From: JBBDWJ01 sp040902925
GTDB lineage: Bacteria; Acidobacteriota; Terriglobia; Bryobacterales; UBA6623
Assembly: GCA_040902925.1 (NCBI GenBank)
Contig: JBBDWJ010000155.1
Coordinates: forward strand, 1 to 32,410
DNA length: 32,410 bases
Direction of reading: 5' to 3'
In this document: in pieces, positions 19,256 to 25,614 of the stretch
How positions within the stretch are numbered: the first letter of the stretch is position 1
Layout of the letters: each line of letters opens with the position of its first letter
Position numbers and translations under genes: made by a program
Notes under the pieces: model-generated
What the model saw: only the letters and a program-made list of their open reading frames with translations
Told to the model about the DNA's origin: nothing
Database searches by the model: none

Positions 19256-19268
19256 GAGGTGTTTATTG
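19256..19268 (+). promoter_or_regulatory. Ribosome-binding site fixing a TTG start
   Basis: GAGGTG (19256-19261) stands four bases before the TTG at 19266-19268. No ATG or GTG in frame gives a better site. The TTG reading begins the conserved N-terminal part of the protein. Confidence 0.65.
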
Positions 19269-20639
19269 ACTTCCAGAAACGACTACGGCCGTTATCGGGC
19301 GGTGACCGAGCACAACATTGCCCAGACGCCGGAGTGGCATTGGATCGACCCGCAGCATCAGGAGGCGATCCGGGTCGTTTCGCAGGTACTCCCTTTCCGC
19401 ACCAATGAATATGTAATTCGAGAGCTCATTGAATGGGGGAATCTGCCTCTCGACCCGATTTTTCAGCTCGTGTTCCCGCAGCGCGGCATGCTTTCCGCCG
19501 AGGAATACGATCGGGTGCGAACGCTGCTTGAACGGGATGCGCAGCAAGAGCTGGCCGCCGAGATCAGCCGCATTCGCTACAGCCTCAACCCGCACCCCGC
19601 CGGGCAACTGACCCACAACGTGCCGCGCCTCGACGGCCGGCCGCTCCCAGGGCTGCAACACAAATATCGCGAGACCGTGCTGCTGTTTCCCGCGCAGGGA
19701 CAAACCTGTCACGCCTACTGTACCTACTGCTTCCGCTGGGCGCAGTTTGTCGGCATGCCGGAGGTGAAATTCGAAGCCCGCGAAACCGATGACCTGGTCG
19801 CTTATTTGAAAGCGAATCGCTGCGTGACCGACGTGCTGATCACCGGCGGCGATCCGATGATCATGAAGACCAGGGTGCTGCGCAAATACATTGAGCCGCT
19901 GCTGGCGGCCGGTCTCGAGAACGTGCAGACCATTCGCATCGGCACTAAGGCGTTGGGCTACTGGCCGCAGCGCTTCGTGACGGACAAGGACGCGGACGAT
20001 TGCCTGCGGCTGTTCGAAGAGGTAGTGGCGGCCGGCAAGCATTTGGCCGTAATGGCTCACTACAGCCATCCCGCTGAACTCAAGCCCGAGATCGCGCGCG
20101 AAGCCGTGCGCCGGGTCGGCTCGACGGGCGCGCAGTTGCGCATGCAGGGGCCGCTGATTCGCCACGTCAACGACAACGCGCAGGTTTGGGCGGAGCTGTG
20201 GCGCGAAGGCGTCAAGCTCGGCATGATTCCTTACTACATGTTTATCGAGCGCGATACCGGCGCTCGCAATTACTTCGAGGTCCCGCTGGCGCGCTGCCAC
20301 GAGATTTTCCGCGACGCCTACAATCAGGTTTCGGGGTTGGGCCGCACGGTTCGTGGCCCGTCGATGTCGGCCTTTCCGGGCAAAGTCCGCGTTTGCGGCG
20401 TGAGCCGCATCCATGGCGAAAAGGTGTTTGTGCTGGAGATGATCCAGGCCCGTAATCCGGAGTGGGTGGGGCGTCCGTTTTTCGCCAAGTTCAACCCGCG
20501 CGCCAGTTGGCTCGACCACCTCGAGCCGGCCTTTGGCGAACGCAAGTTCCTGTTCGAATCTGACGACAACGCGCGGCGTCGTATCGTCGCCCAGTCGGAG
20601 TTCTGGGCGCAAGACGGCGCCGAAGTGATTGCTGTTTGA
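19266..20639 (+). CDS. KamA-family radical SAM, PLP-dependent aminomutase-like protein
   Basis: A 457-residue member of the lysine 2,3-aminomutase (KamA/EpmB) family, which uses a [4Fe-4S] cluster, S-adenosylmethionine and PLP to move amino groups. The cluster motif C148-x3-C152-x2-C155 lies in TCHAYCTYCFRW. The SAM-binding GGDP is at 194-197, and K373 in AFPGKVRVCG is the likely PLP lysine. Canonical lysine enzymes have an aspartate just before the PGGGGK loop to hold the lysine side chain; here the matching stretch is SMSAFPGK with no acid, so the substrate may differ. Translation starts at TTG 19266 after GAGGTG. The gene is transcribed divergently from nuo and stands alone in its orientation until the HdeA-like gene, 291 bases on. 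Confidence 0.85.
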   Translation: MTSRNDYGRYRAVTEHNIAQTPEWHWIDPQHQEAIRVVSQVLPFRTNEYVIRELIEWGNLPLDPIFQLVFPQRGMLSAEEYDRVRTLLERDAQQELAAEISRIRYSLNPHPAGQLTHNVPRLDGRPLPGLQHKYRETVLLFPAQGQTCHAYCTYCFRWAQFVGMPEVKFEARETDDLVAYLKANRCVTDVLITGGDPMIMKTRVLRKYIEPLLAAGLENVQTIRIGTKALGYWPQRFVTDKDADDCLRLFEEVVAAGKHLAVMAHYSHPAELKPEIAREAVRRVGSTGAQLRMQGPLIRHVNDNAQVWAELWREGVKLGMIPYYMFIERDTGARNYFEVPLARCHEIFRDAYNQVSGLGRTVRGPSMSAFPGKVRVCGVSRIHGEKVFVLEMIQARNPEWVGRPFFAKFNPRASWLDHLEPAFGERKFLFESDDNARRRIVAQSEFWAQDGAEVIAV

Positions 20640-20661
20640 TCCGGCGTCACGGCGGGGGATT

Positions 20662-20695
20662 CGCAGGCTGCCTGCGTTCCCTTGCGGCTTGCCGC
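20662..20695. repeat. Two tandem short palindromes after the KamA-family gene
   Basis: CGCAGGC-T-GCCTGCG (20662-20676) is a perfect inverted repeat, followed shortly by GCGGC-TT-GCCGC (about 20684-20695). They start 22 bases after the stop codon. They may act as a transcription terminator, though no T-run follows, or be degenerate members of the dispersed palindrome family. The rest of 20640-20930 shows nothing else. Confidence 0.5.
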
Positions 20696-20930
20696 TCCAA
20701 TCTGCTTCCTCTTCCCCGCTTGCCGTAACGCCACTCTGTCTAGCTGATGTCTAGCTGGGCTGCTTCTAATCCACGCGCCGCATGAGCGGTCTCTTGGTGC
20801 CGATTCGATATCATAAGAAGGCTCCCTGAAGGGGCTGGCTCATTCCGCACAGCGTCGCGCTACGCCTCACATCGAATCCAATGGATGATTTAGGCCCTCT
20901 CGCCGCGGCGGATAGTCTGGAGGTCGAGTG

Positions 20931-21284
20931 ATGAAACGGGCGGCGTTCGTGCTCCTGACCATTTGGGTGGCGAGTATTTTTCTGGCGGCGCAATCGCAGC
21001 CCGAATCCGATAACGAGCCGCTCGATATGAAGAGCTACACCTGCGCGGTGCACTTCGATCTGATCGAACTCGAAGACGGCCGCTCGGATATCGTCACTGT
21101 CTGGGCTCACGGCTATTACAACGGCATGCGCGGGGTGGATGAAAAAGCCGCCCCCGAAAGCTGGATCAGCGTCGAGGCCTTTTCAGGGCAGCTGCTCAAA
21201 GTGTGCCAGTCCGATCCCGAAGCGTTGTTTATCCACGCCGTCAAGCAGACGGCGCAGGCTAAGCCCGAAGCATCCCGGCCATGA
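20931..21284 (+). CDS. Secreted HdeA-like small protein
   Basis: A 117-residue protein with a clear signal peptide (KR, then a hydrophobic run to about residue 19, LAAQSQ). The mature part holds LDMKSYTC followed by an acidic, helical stretch and a second cysteine in LLKVCQSD. The spacing (C38 and C92) and the motif before the first cysteine resemble HdeA/HdeB, periplasmic acid-stress chaperones with one disulfide. The WAHGYYNGMRG segment resembles the annotated HdeA/HdeB-like family. The start is the ATG at 20931, seven bases after GGAGG; a GTG three bases earlier would crowd that site. It lies 82 bases before the sulfatase gene and may be co-transcribed. Function is inferred from fold-level similarity only. 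Confidence 0.65.
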   Translation: MKRAAFVLLTIWVASIFLAAQSQPESDNEPLDMKSYTCAVHFDLIELEDGRSDIVTVWAHGYYNGMRGVDEKAAPESWISVEAFSGQLLKVCQSDPEALFIHAVKQTAQAKPEASRP

Positions 21285-21355
21285 TGGGGGGGCAAAGTCC
21301 CCTGGGCTACAAATCGATGATTGGCGACCCGACCGGCCGCCATTTGAAAGCGGAA

Positions 21356-21370
21356 AGGAGGGCAATGTGA
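21356..21370 (+). promoter_or_regulatory. Ribosome-binding site and ATGTGA start region of the sulfatase
   Basis: AGGAGGG (21356-21362) precedes ATGTGA (21365-21370). The ATG would read one codon and stop; the GTG at 21367 opens the sulfatase with its signal peptide. This start-stop overlap could dampen initiation. Confidence 0.5.
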
Positions 21371-22770
21371 GACGGAGTGCTCTGCAACCGCTTTGCGGAG
21401 GAGCAGGCCTCGCTGCGATTTTGGTTCTGATCGCGGTCGCGCTGCCGGCCGTCTCCGCTGAGCCCCCGCCGAACTTCATTATCATCTTCACCGACGATCT
21501 TGGCTACGGCGATCTGGGCGTCTACGGTAATACGGCGATTCGTACTCCGCGTATCGATCAGATGGCAGCGGAAGGAGTGCGCCTCACGGAATTCTACTCC
21601 GCGGCTCCGACCTGCACGCCGGCTCGCGCCGCCTTGCTCACAGGCCGTTACCCAAAGCGTTCGGGAATGGTCCGCGTGCTCGCACCTTGGGAGCGCGCAG
21701 GGCTGCCGCTCTCGGAAGTCACACTCGCCGAAGCCCTCAAAGAGCAGGGCTACGCGACCGCTGCTATCGGGAAGTGGCATTTGGGCGGGTTGAAACGCTT
21801 TCGGCCCGACCGCCACGGCTTCGACAGTTTCTTCGGCGTGCTGTTTAGCAACGACATGACGCTGATGCCAATCGTCAAGGTGCCTCGTTTCGAGCTGTTT
21901 GACGGCAACCACGTTGTGCAGTCGCCGGCGCGAAACAGAATGCTCACGCAAAATTATACGCACGAGGCGGTGCGCTTCATTCGAAATCACCGCTCGAAAC
22001 CTTTCCTTCTGTATCTCGCGCATTCGATGCCGCACAAGCCCGTGGGTGCGTCGCGAGAGTTTCGGGGCAAGTCGGCGCAAGGCCGTTACGGCGACGCCGT
22101 GGAAGAGTTGGATTGGAGCACCGGGCAGGTCCTCGATGCGTTGCGTGAAACCGGCATAGACGACCGCACCTTCGTCGTGTTCACGAGCGACAACGGACCG
22201 TGGGCGTTTGGCGCGTTCAAGAAGCACGTGAAAGGCGGCTCGGCGGCGCCGCTGCGGGGCTGGAAGGGCACCACCTGGGAAGGCGGCATGCGAGTCCCGA
22301 TGATCGCCCGCTGGCCCGGCCGGCTGCCCGCTGGCGTAGTGCGCGATGGCATCTCCACAACGATGGACTTGTTCACGACTTTCATCGAGTTGGCGGGTGG
22401 CAAGATTCCAACCGATCGCGAGATTGACGGCAAGAACATCGTGGGAATGCTCGAAGGCAACGAGCCGTCGCCGCATCAAACGCTGTATTACTATGACCGC
22501 AGCCGGTTGTTTGCGATTCGCGAAGGTGACTGGAAGCTCCACCTGTTCAAGCGCGAGGCCGTAGCAGGCGAAAAACTGCATGACGCGGTCCGTTGCGATC
22601 CGCCGGAGCTCTACAACCTCGCCGAGGATATTTCCGAGACCAATAACCGGGCGGCCGGCGAGGCTGCAATCGTCTCCAGGCTGGCGGCCGACGCCGAAGA
22701 GTTTGACGCCTCGGTCAAGCCGGTGATGAAACTGCCGCCGCGCTCGATGCTGCTTGTGCCAGGGCTTTGA
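21367..22770 (+). CDS. Secreted formylglycine-type sulfatase
   Basis: A 467-residue arylsulfatase-like enzyme that should hydrolyse sulfate esters, probably of polysaccharides, outside the cytoplasm. A signal peptide covers residues 1 to about 31 (ALPAVSA-EPPPN). The catalytic C83 lies in CTPARAALLTGRYPK, the C-x-P-x-R pattern converted to formylglycine by FGE. D43, D44 (FTDDLGYGD), D275 and N276 (TSDNGP) bind calcium, and GKWHLG (135-140) is the usual active-site stretch. The C-terminal subdomain with FAIREGDWKLH is complete. The GTG start at 21367 has AGGAGGG four bases upstream; an upstream in-frame ATG at 21139 would overlap the preceding gene and place 76 uncharacteristic residues before the signal. 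No FGE or transporter is next to it, so the natural substrate is unknown. Confidence 0.92.
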   Translation: MRRSALQPLCGGAGLAAILVLIAVALPAVSAEPPPNFIIIFTDDLGYGDLGVYGNTAIRTPRIDQMAAEGVRLTEFYSAAPTCTPARAALLTGRYPKRSGMVRVLAPWERAGLPLSEVTLAEALKEQGYATAAIGKWHLGGLKRFRPDRHGFDSFFGVLFSNDMTLMPIVKVPRFELFDGNHVVQSPARNRMLTQNYTHEAVRFIRNHRSKPFLLYLAHSMPHKPVGASREFRGKSAQGRYGDAVEELDWSTGQVLDALRETGIDDRTFVVFTSDNGPWAFGAFKKHVKGGSAAPLRGWKGTTWEGGMRVPMIARWPGRLPAGVVRDGISTTMDLFTTFIELAGGKIPTDREIDGKNIVGMLEGNEPSPHQTLYYYDRSRLFAIREGDWKLHLFKREAVAGEKLHDAVRCDPPELYNLAEDISETNNRAAGEAAIVSRLAADAEEFDASVKPVMKLPPRSMLLVPGL

Positions 22771-22773
22771 GTA

Positions 22774-22795
22774 GAACAGGCAATCCTGCCTGTTC
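22774..22795. repeat. Dispersed palindrome, copy C
   Basis: Arms GAACAGGCA (22774-22782) and TGCCTGTTC (22787-22795) are perfect complements around ATCC, so the copy is inverted relative to A, B and D. It starts four bases after the sulfatase stop and may serve as its terminator hairpin. Confidence 0.85.
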
Positions 22796-22806
22796 CTCGG
22801 CGAGGA

Positions 22807-22822
22807 CCGGCACTCGTGCCGG
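22807..22822. repeat. Short palindrome CCGGCAC-TC-GTGCCGG
   Basis: Seven-base arms are perfectly complementary around TC. It lies 11 bases after copy C of the dispersed palindrome, so the sulfatase transcript would end in two consecutive hairpins. Confidence 0.7.
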
Positions 22823-22939
22823 CACTTCGTCGCGAGGCGGCGAAAAATACAACCGCTAACATGTAGTTGGTACCCCGTGACGCGACAGGTCGCTCGCTGC
22901 GGCTTACGCGAGGGCGGGGAAGCGAAACCAGGGAAGAAC

Positions 22940-23018
22940 GGACAAGCCTGCGAAGGATGGACAAGCGAGGGAAGAGCACGCAAGCTAGCGGGCACAGCTA
23001 GCGGGGACAAGCTAGAGG
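22940..23018. repeat. Degenerate GACAAGCTAGCGGG repeats
   Basis: GGACAAGC occurs at 22940, 22959 and 23005. AGCTAGCGGG occurs at 22983-22992 and 22996-23005, with a decayed AGCTAGAGG at 23010-23018 (spacings 13 and 14). The block ends two bases before palindrome copy D. There is no supported open frame. The region 22823-22939 shows nothing recognisable. Confidence 0.5.
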
Positions 23019-23019
23019 A

Positions 23020-23041
23020 GAACAGACAGGATTGTCTGTTC
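23020..23041. repeat. Dispersed palindrome, copy D
   Basis: Arms GAACAGACA (23020-23028) and TGTCTGTTC (23033-23041) are perfect complements around GGAT, with CAC after. Relative to copies B and C both arms changed together (G-C to A-T). It lies just before the ribosome-binding site of the tolC-like gene. Confidence 0.85.
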
Positions 23042-23058
23042 CACGGAGGAGAACCAAC

Positions 23059-24411
23059 GTGAAGCGCATCGCGAGATGGCTCGGAACCACGATAGTCCTC
23101 ACGAGCAGCGCCGGCGGGCTCAGCTTAAACGCCGAGCGGCCGCCGCTTCCAGCCCAACTTAGCCTCAAGCAGGCCGTCTCGATGGCGTTTGCGAACAGCC
23201 CATTGCTTAAGCAGTCGCAAGCGCGGCTCGGAGAAACCGAGGCCGCGCGGGATCAGGCGCGTGCCGCCCTGCTGCCGCAGATATCGGTGGGAGTTTTCGA
23301 GGCCGTGCGCACGGTGAACCTGGAAGCGCAGGGGATTCAGTTCCCCGACATCCCAGGCATCGGTCAAGCGATTCCCACGCCAGTCGGACCTTTCTCGCAA
23401 TTCGATGCCCGAGCGTTCCTGAACCAGGAAGTGCTGAACTTTCAACAGCGCTATAACCACAAGGCAGCGGGCGCGCGATTGGAAGCGTCGGAGGCGGAAA
23501 ACCTCAACGTGCGTGAGCTGCTGGCGCTGACTGTCGTGATGGCTTACGTGAACGCGCAACGAAATCAGGCCGCGGAGGCCACGCTTCGCAAGCAATTGGC
23601 CTTGTCGCGCCAGTTGTTGACGATCACCACCGATCGCGAGAGCCAGGGAGTTGCAAGCACGCTCGACACCCGCCGCGCCGCGCAGCAGGCAAACAATCTG
23701 CAACAGGTGCTGCTCGAAGCGCAGAACGCCCTGACCGTTGCGAAGCTCGAGCTGGCGAAAGTCATCCATGCGGAGATCAGCGCCGGCTACGAGCTCGCCG
23801 ACATTGCCTCGTTTTACGAAACCGCCACGCCGAGCGAGCAGGACGCGCTGAAGCAGGCCTTCGAGTCGCGTCCTGACTACCGCGCCGCGCAAGCGCAACT
23901 GCGCGCCGCCGAGCTCGATCTGCGCGGCGCGCGGGCTGAGCGATATCCTACCGTCGCCTTCGCGGCCGATTACGGCCAGAGCGGCCGCAAGCCCTTCGAG
24001 AACCTGAATACCTACCGCGTGCAGGGCTCGCTCAATATCCCGGTATTTCTGGGCGGCCGCATGGCCGCTGATGGCAGGCAGGCTGAGAATCGCATCGCGC
24101 GCGCGGAAGCGTTTCTCGACGAAGTGCGCGCCGAAGTCGAGACCGACGTTCTGACCGCCTTGGCCAGAGCGCAATCCGCGAAACGCCAGGTCGAAGTCGC
24201 GCAAGCCACCATCGCTCTGGGCCAGGAAGAAGTGGATCTCACCACGGCGCGCTTTACGGCGGGCGTGACCGATAATACGGAGATTGTCAACGCGCAGGAC
24301 CGCCTGACGCGCTCCGAGGACAACCGCATCCGGGCGCTTTTTAATCTGCAACTCGCTCTCGCGGAACTCCAACGGGCGATCGGCGCCGCTGAGAAGACCT
24401 ACCGCCCGTAA
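23059..24411 (+). CDS. TolC-family outer-membrane efflux protein
   Basis: A 450-residue outer-membrane factor expected to form a trimeric channel across the outer membrane and periplasm. An N-terminal signal (KRIARWLGTTIVLTSSAGGLSLNA) is followed by two related halves of long alpha-helices rich in Ala, Gln, Glu and Arg. Typical patterns are SLKQAVSMAFANSPLLKQSQARLGETEAARDQARAALLPQ at the start and TARFTAGVTDNTEIVNAQDRLTRSEDNRIRALFNLQLALAELQRAIG at the end. The GTG at 23059 has GGAGGAG seven bases upstream; the longer frame from 23032 would start inside palindrome copy D. It is the first gene of a five-gene exporter cassette and is followed by its adaptor after nine bases. Confidence 0.92.
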   Translation: MKRIARWLGTTIVLTSSAGGLSLNAERPPLPAQLSLKQAVSMAFANSPLLKQSQARLGETEAARDQARAALLPQISVGVFEAVRTVNLEAQGIQFPDIPGIGQAIPTPVGPFSQFDARAFLNQEVLNFQQRYNHKAAGARLEASEAENLNVRELLALTVVMAYVNAQRNQAAEATLRKQLALSRQLLTITTDRESQGVASTLDTRRAAQQANNLQQVLLEAQNALTVAKLELAKVIHAEISAGYELADIASFYETATPSEQDALKQAFESRPDYRAAQAQLRAAELDLRGARAERYPTVAFAADYGQSGRKPFENLNTYRVQGSLNIPVFLGGRMAADGRQAENRIARAEAFLDEVRAEVETDVLTALARAQSAKRQVEVAQATIALGQEEVDLTTARFTAGVTDNTEIVNAQDRLTRSEDNRIRALFNLQLALAELQRAIGAAEKTYRP

Positions 24412-24420
24412 TCAAAGCTA

Positions 24421-25614
24421 GTGGTCAGACTACGACATTCCATGACCAGCGCAATTTCTCACTACCGAAAACGGGGCGCGTGGTGCGCCGTTGTTTTCGC
24501 CGGATTGCTTTTGCTGCCGGCTTGCAACGAGGCCGAGTCGCAGCCCGGCACGATTTTCGTTAGCGGCCGCATTGAAGGCGACGAGACGACCATAGCGCCA
24601 CGGGCGTCCGGCCGCATCGTGGAAGTCGCCCTGCGCGAGGGCGAGTCCGCTAAGGAAGGCGATCCGCTGGTGCGTCTTTCCGGCAAGCAGATCATGGCCG
24701 GCCGTGAGGAAGCCAGTGCGGGTGTAACGGTGGCCGAAAGGCGTATTGAGCAAGTTCGCCAGGAAGTCGCGGTTCTGGAATCGCGCCTCAAGCAGGTGGA
24801 CCTTCAGCAACAGCAGGCTGACGTGGACGCGCAAGGCCGTGTCTCGCAGGCCGAAGGCCAGTTGGCGGCGGCACAAGCGGATCTGGCGCGCGCGCAGGCA
24901 GATAACGAGCAGAACCAGGCGGATGCGCAGCGCTATGCGGAGTTGGCAAAAAAGGGAGCGGCGCCGCAACAGCAGGCTGAGCAGTTCGCCACGCGCGTGA
25001 AAACTTCCGCGGCGATCGTTGAAGCGGCCCGCAAGCAAGTGGCCGCGGCCGAGGGCGCCGTCAAAGTCGCTAGCGCCTCGCTCAGCAACTCGCAGATCCG
25101 GCAGGCGGAAAAAAACTCATTGCTGCGGCAAATCGAAGAGGCGCGCACCCGCGTGCGGCTCAGCGAAGCAGAACGCGAAGCAACCAAGGCCACGCTCTCC
25201 CGCGCCGAAGCCGATGTCGGCGACCTGATCATCACGGCGCCTTTCGATGGTGTTGTGATCACGCGCACGGCGGAGCCCGGGCAGGTTGTCAACCCAGGCA
25301 CGGCACTGCTGACGATGGTCGATCCGTCGCGCCTTTACCTGCGAGGCTTCGTTCCCGAGGGCGACATCGGCCACGTCAAGCCCGGTCAGCGCGCCGAAGT
25401 GTTTCTCGATTCCGCGCCCGGACAGGCCGTCGAAGCCGAAGTGATGCGCATCGACCCCGAGGCGATGTTCACTCCCGAAAATACCTACTTTCAGAGCGAC
25501 CGCGTGAAGCAGGTAGTCGGTGTGAAGCTGTTGTTGAAAGGCAGCTCCGGCAACGCCAAGCTTGGTATGCCCGCCGACGCCCGTATCTTCATCGACGCGT
25601 CAGCGAGCAACTAG
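24421..25614 (+). CDS. HlyD/YbhG-type periplasmic adaptor lipoprotein
   Basis: A 397-residue membrane-fusion protein linking the inner-membrane ABC transporter to the TolC-like channel. LLLLPAC (C35) is a lipobox, so it is probably a lipoprotein anchored by lipid. It then shows the first half of the lipoyl/barrel-sandwich region (SGRIEGDETTIAPRASGRIVEVALREGESAKEGDPLVRL), a long coiled-coil hairpin of about 150 residues, and the return strand (DLIITAPFDGVVITRTAEPGQVVNPGTALLTMVD) leading into a beta-barrel. The start is uncertain: GTG at 24421 or ATG at 24442, neither with a good ribosome-binding site. The stop abuts the ATPase ATG, giving TAGATG. Confidence 0.9.
   Translation: MVRLRHSMTSAISHYRKRGAWCAVVFAGLLLLPACNEAESQPGTIFVSGRIEGDETTIAPRASGRIVEVALREGESAKEGDPLVRLSGKQIMAGREEASAGVTVAERRIEQVRQEVAVLESRLKQVDLQQQQADVDAQGRVSQAEGQLAAAQADLARAQADNEQNQADAQRYAELAKKGAAPQQQAEQFATRVKTSAAIVEAARKQVAAAEGAVKVASASLSNSQIRQAEKNSLLRQIEEARTRVRLSEAEREATKATLSRAEADVGDLIITAPFDGVVITRTAEPGQVVNPGTALLTMVDPSRLYLRGFVPEGDIGHVKPGQRAEVFLDSAPGQAVEAEVMRIDPEAMFTPENTYFQSDRVKQVVGVKLLLKGSSGNAKLGMPADARIFIDASASN

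Larger units (their letters stand above)
18729..19265. other. 537-bp divergent control region
   Basis: This is the longest gene-free stretch of the window, between nuoA (minus) and the radical SAM gene (plus). Small open frames in it have no family character, signal or ribosome-binding site. It holds a TATAAT for the minus strand (18940-18945), a TTGAAA-17-TAGACT for the plus strand (19030-19058) and a foldable block (19106-19174). No tRNA or recognisable riboswitch consensus was found by eye. Confidence 0.6.

Noticed and set aside
19263..20612. 449-codon open frame antisense to the radical SAM gene
   Set aside because: The sense frame has clear catalytic motifs; the antisense product is Arg/His/Leu-rich with no family signature.
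21139..21366. Longer sulfatase start at 21139
   Set aside because: It would overlap the HdeA-like gene and bury the signal peptide behind 76 unlikely residues; the GTG at 21367 has a strong ribosome-binding site.
21307..23010. 567-codon open frame antisense to the sulfatase
   Set aside because: The same shadow effect; it also runs through the intergenic palindromes.
22774..23041. CRISPR array
   Set aside because: The repeats are too few, differ in orientation and spacing, and have no uniform spacers.
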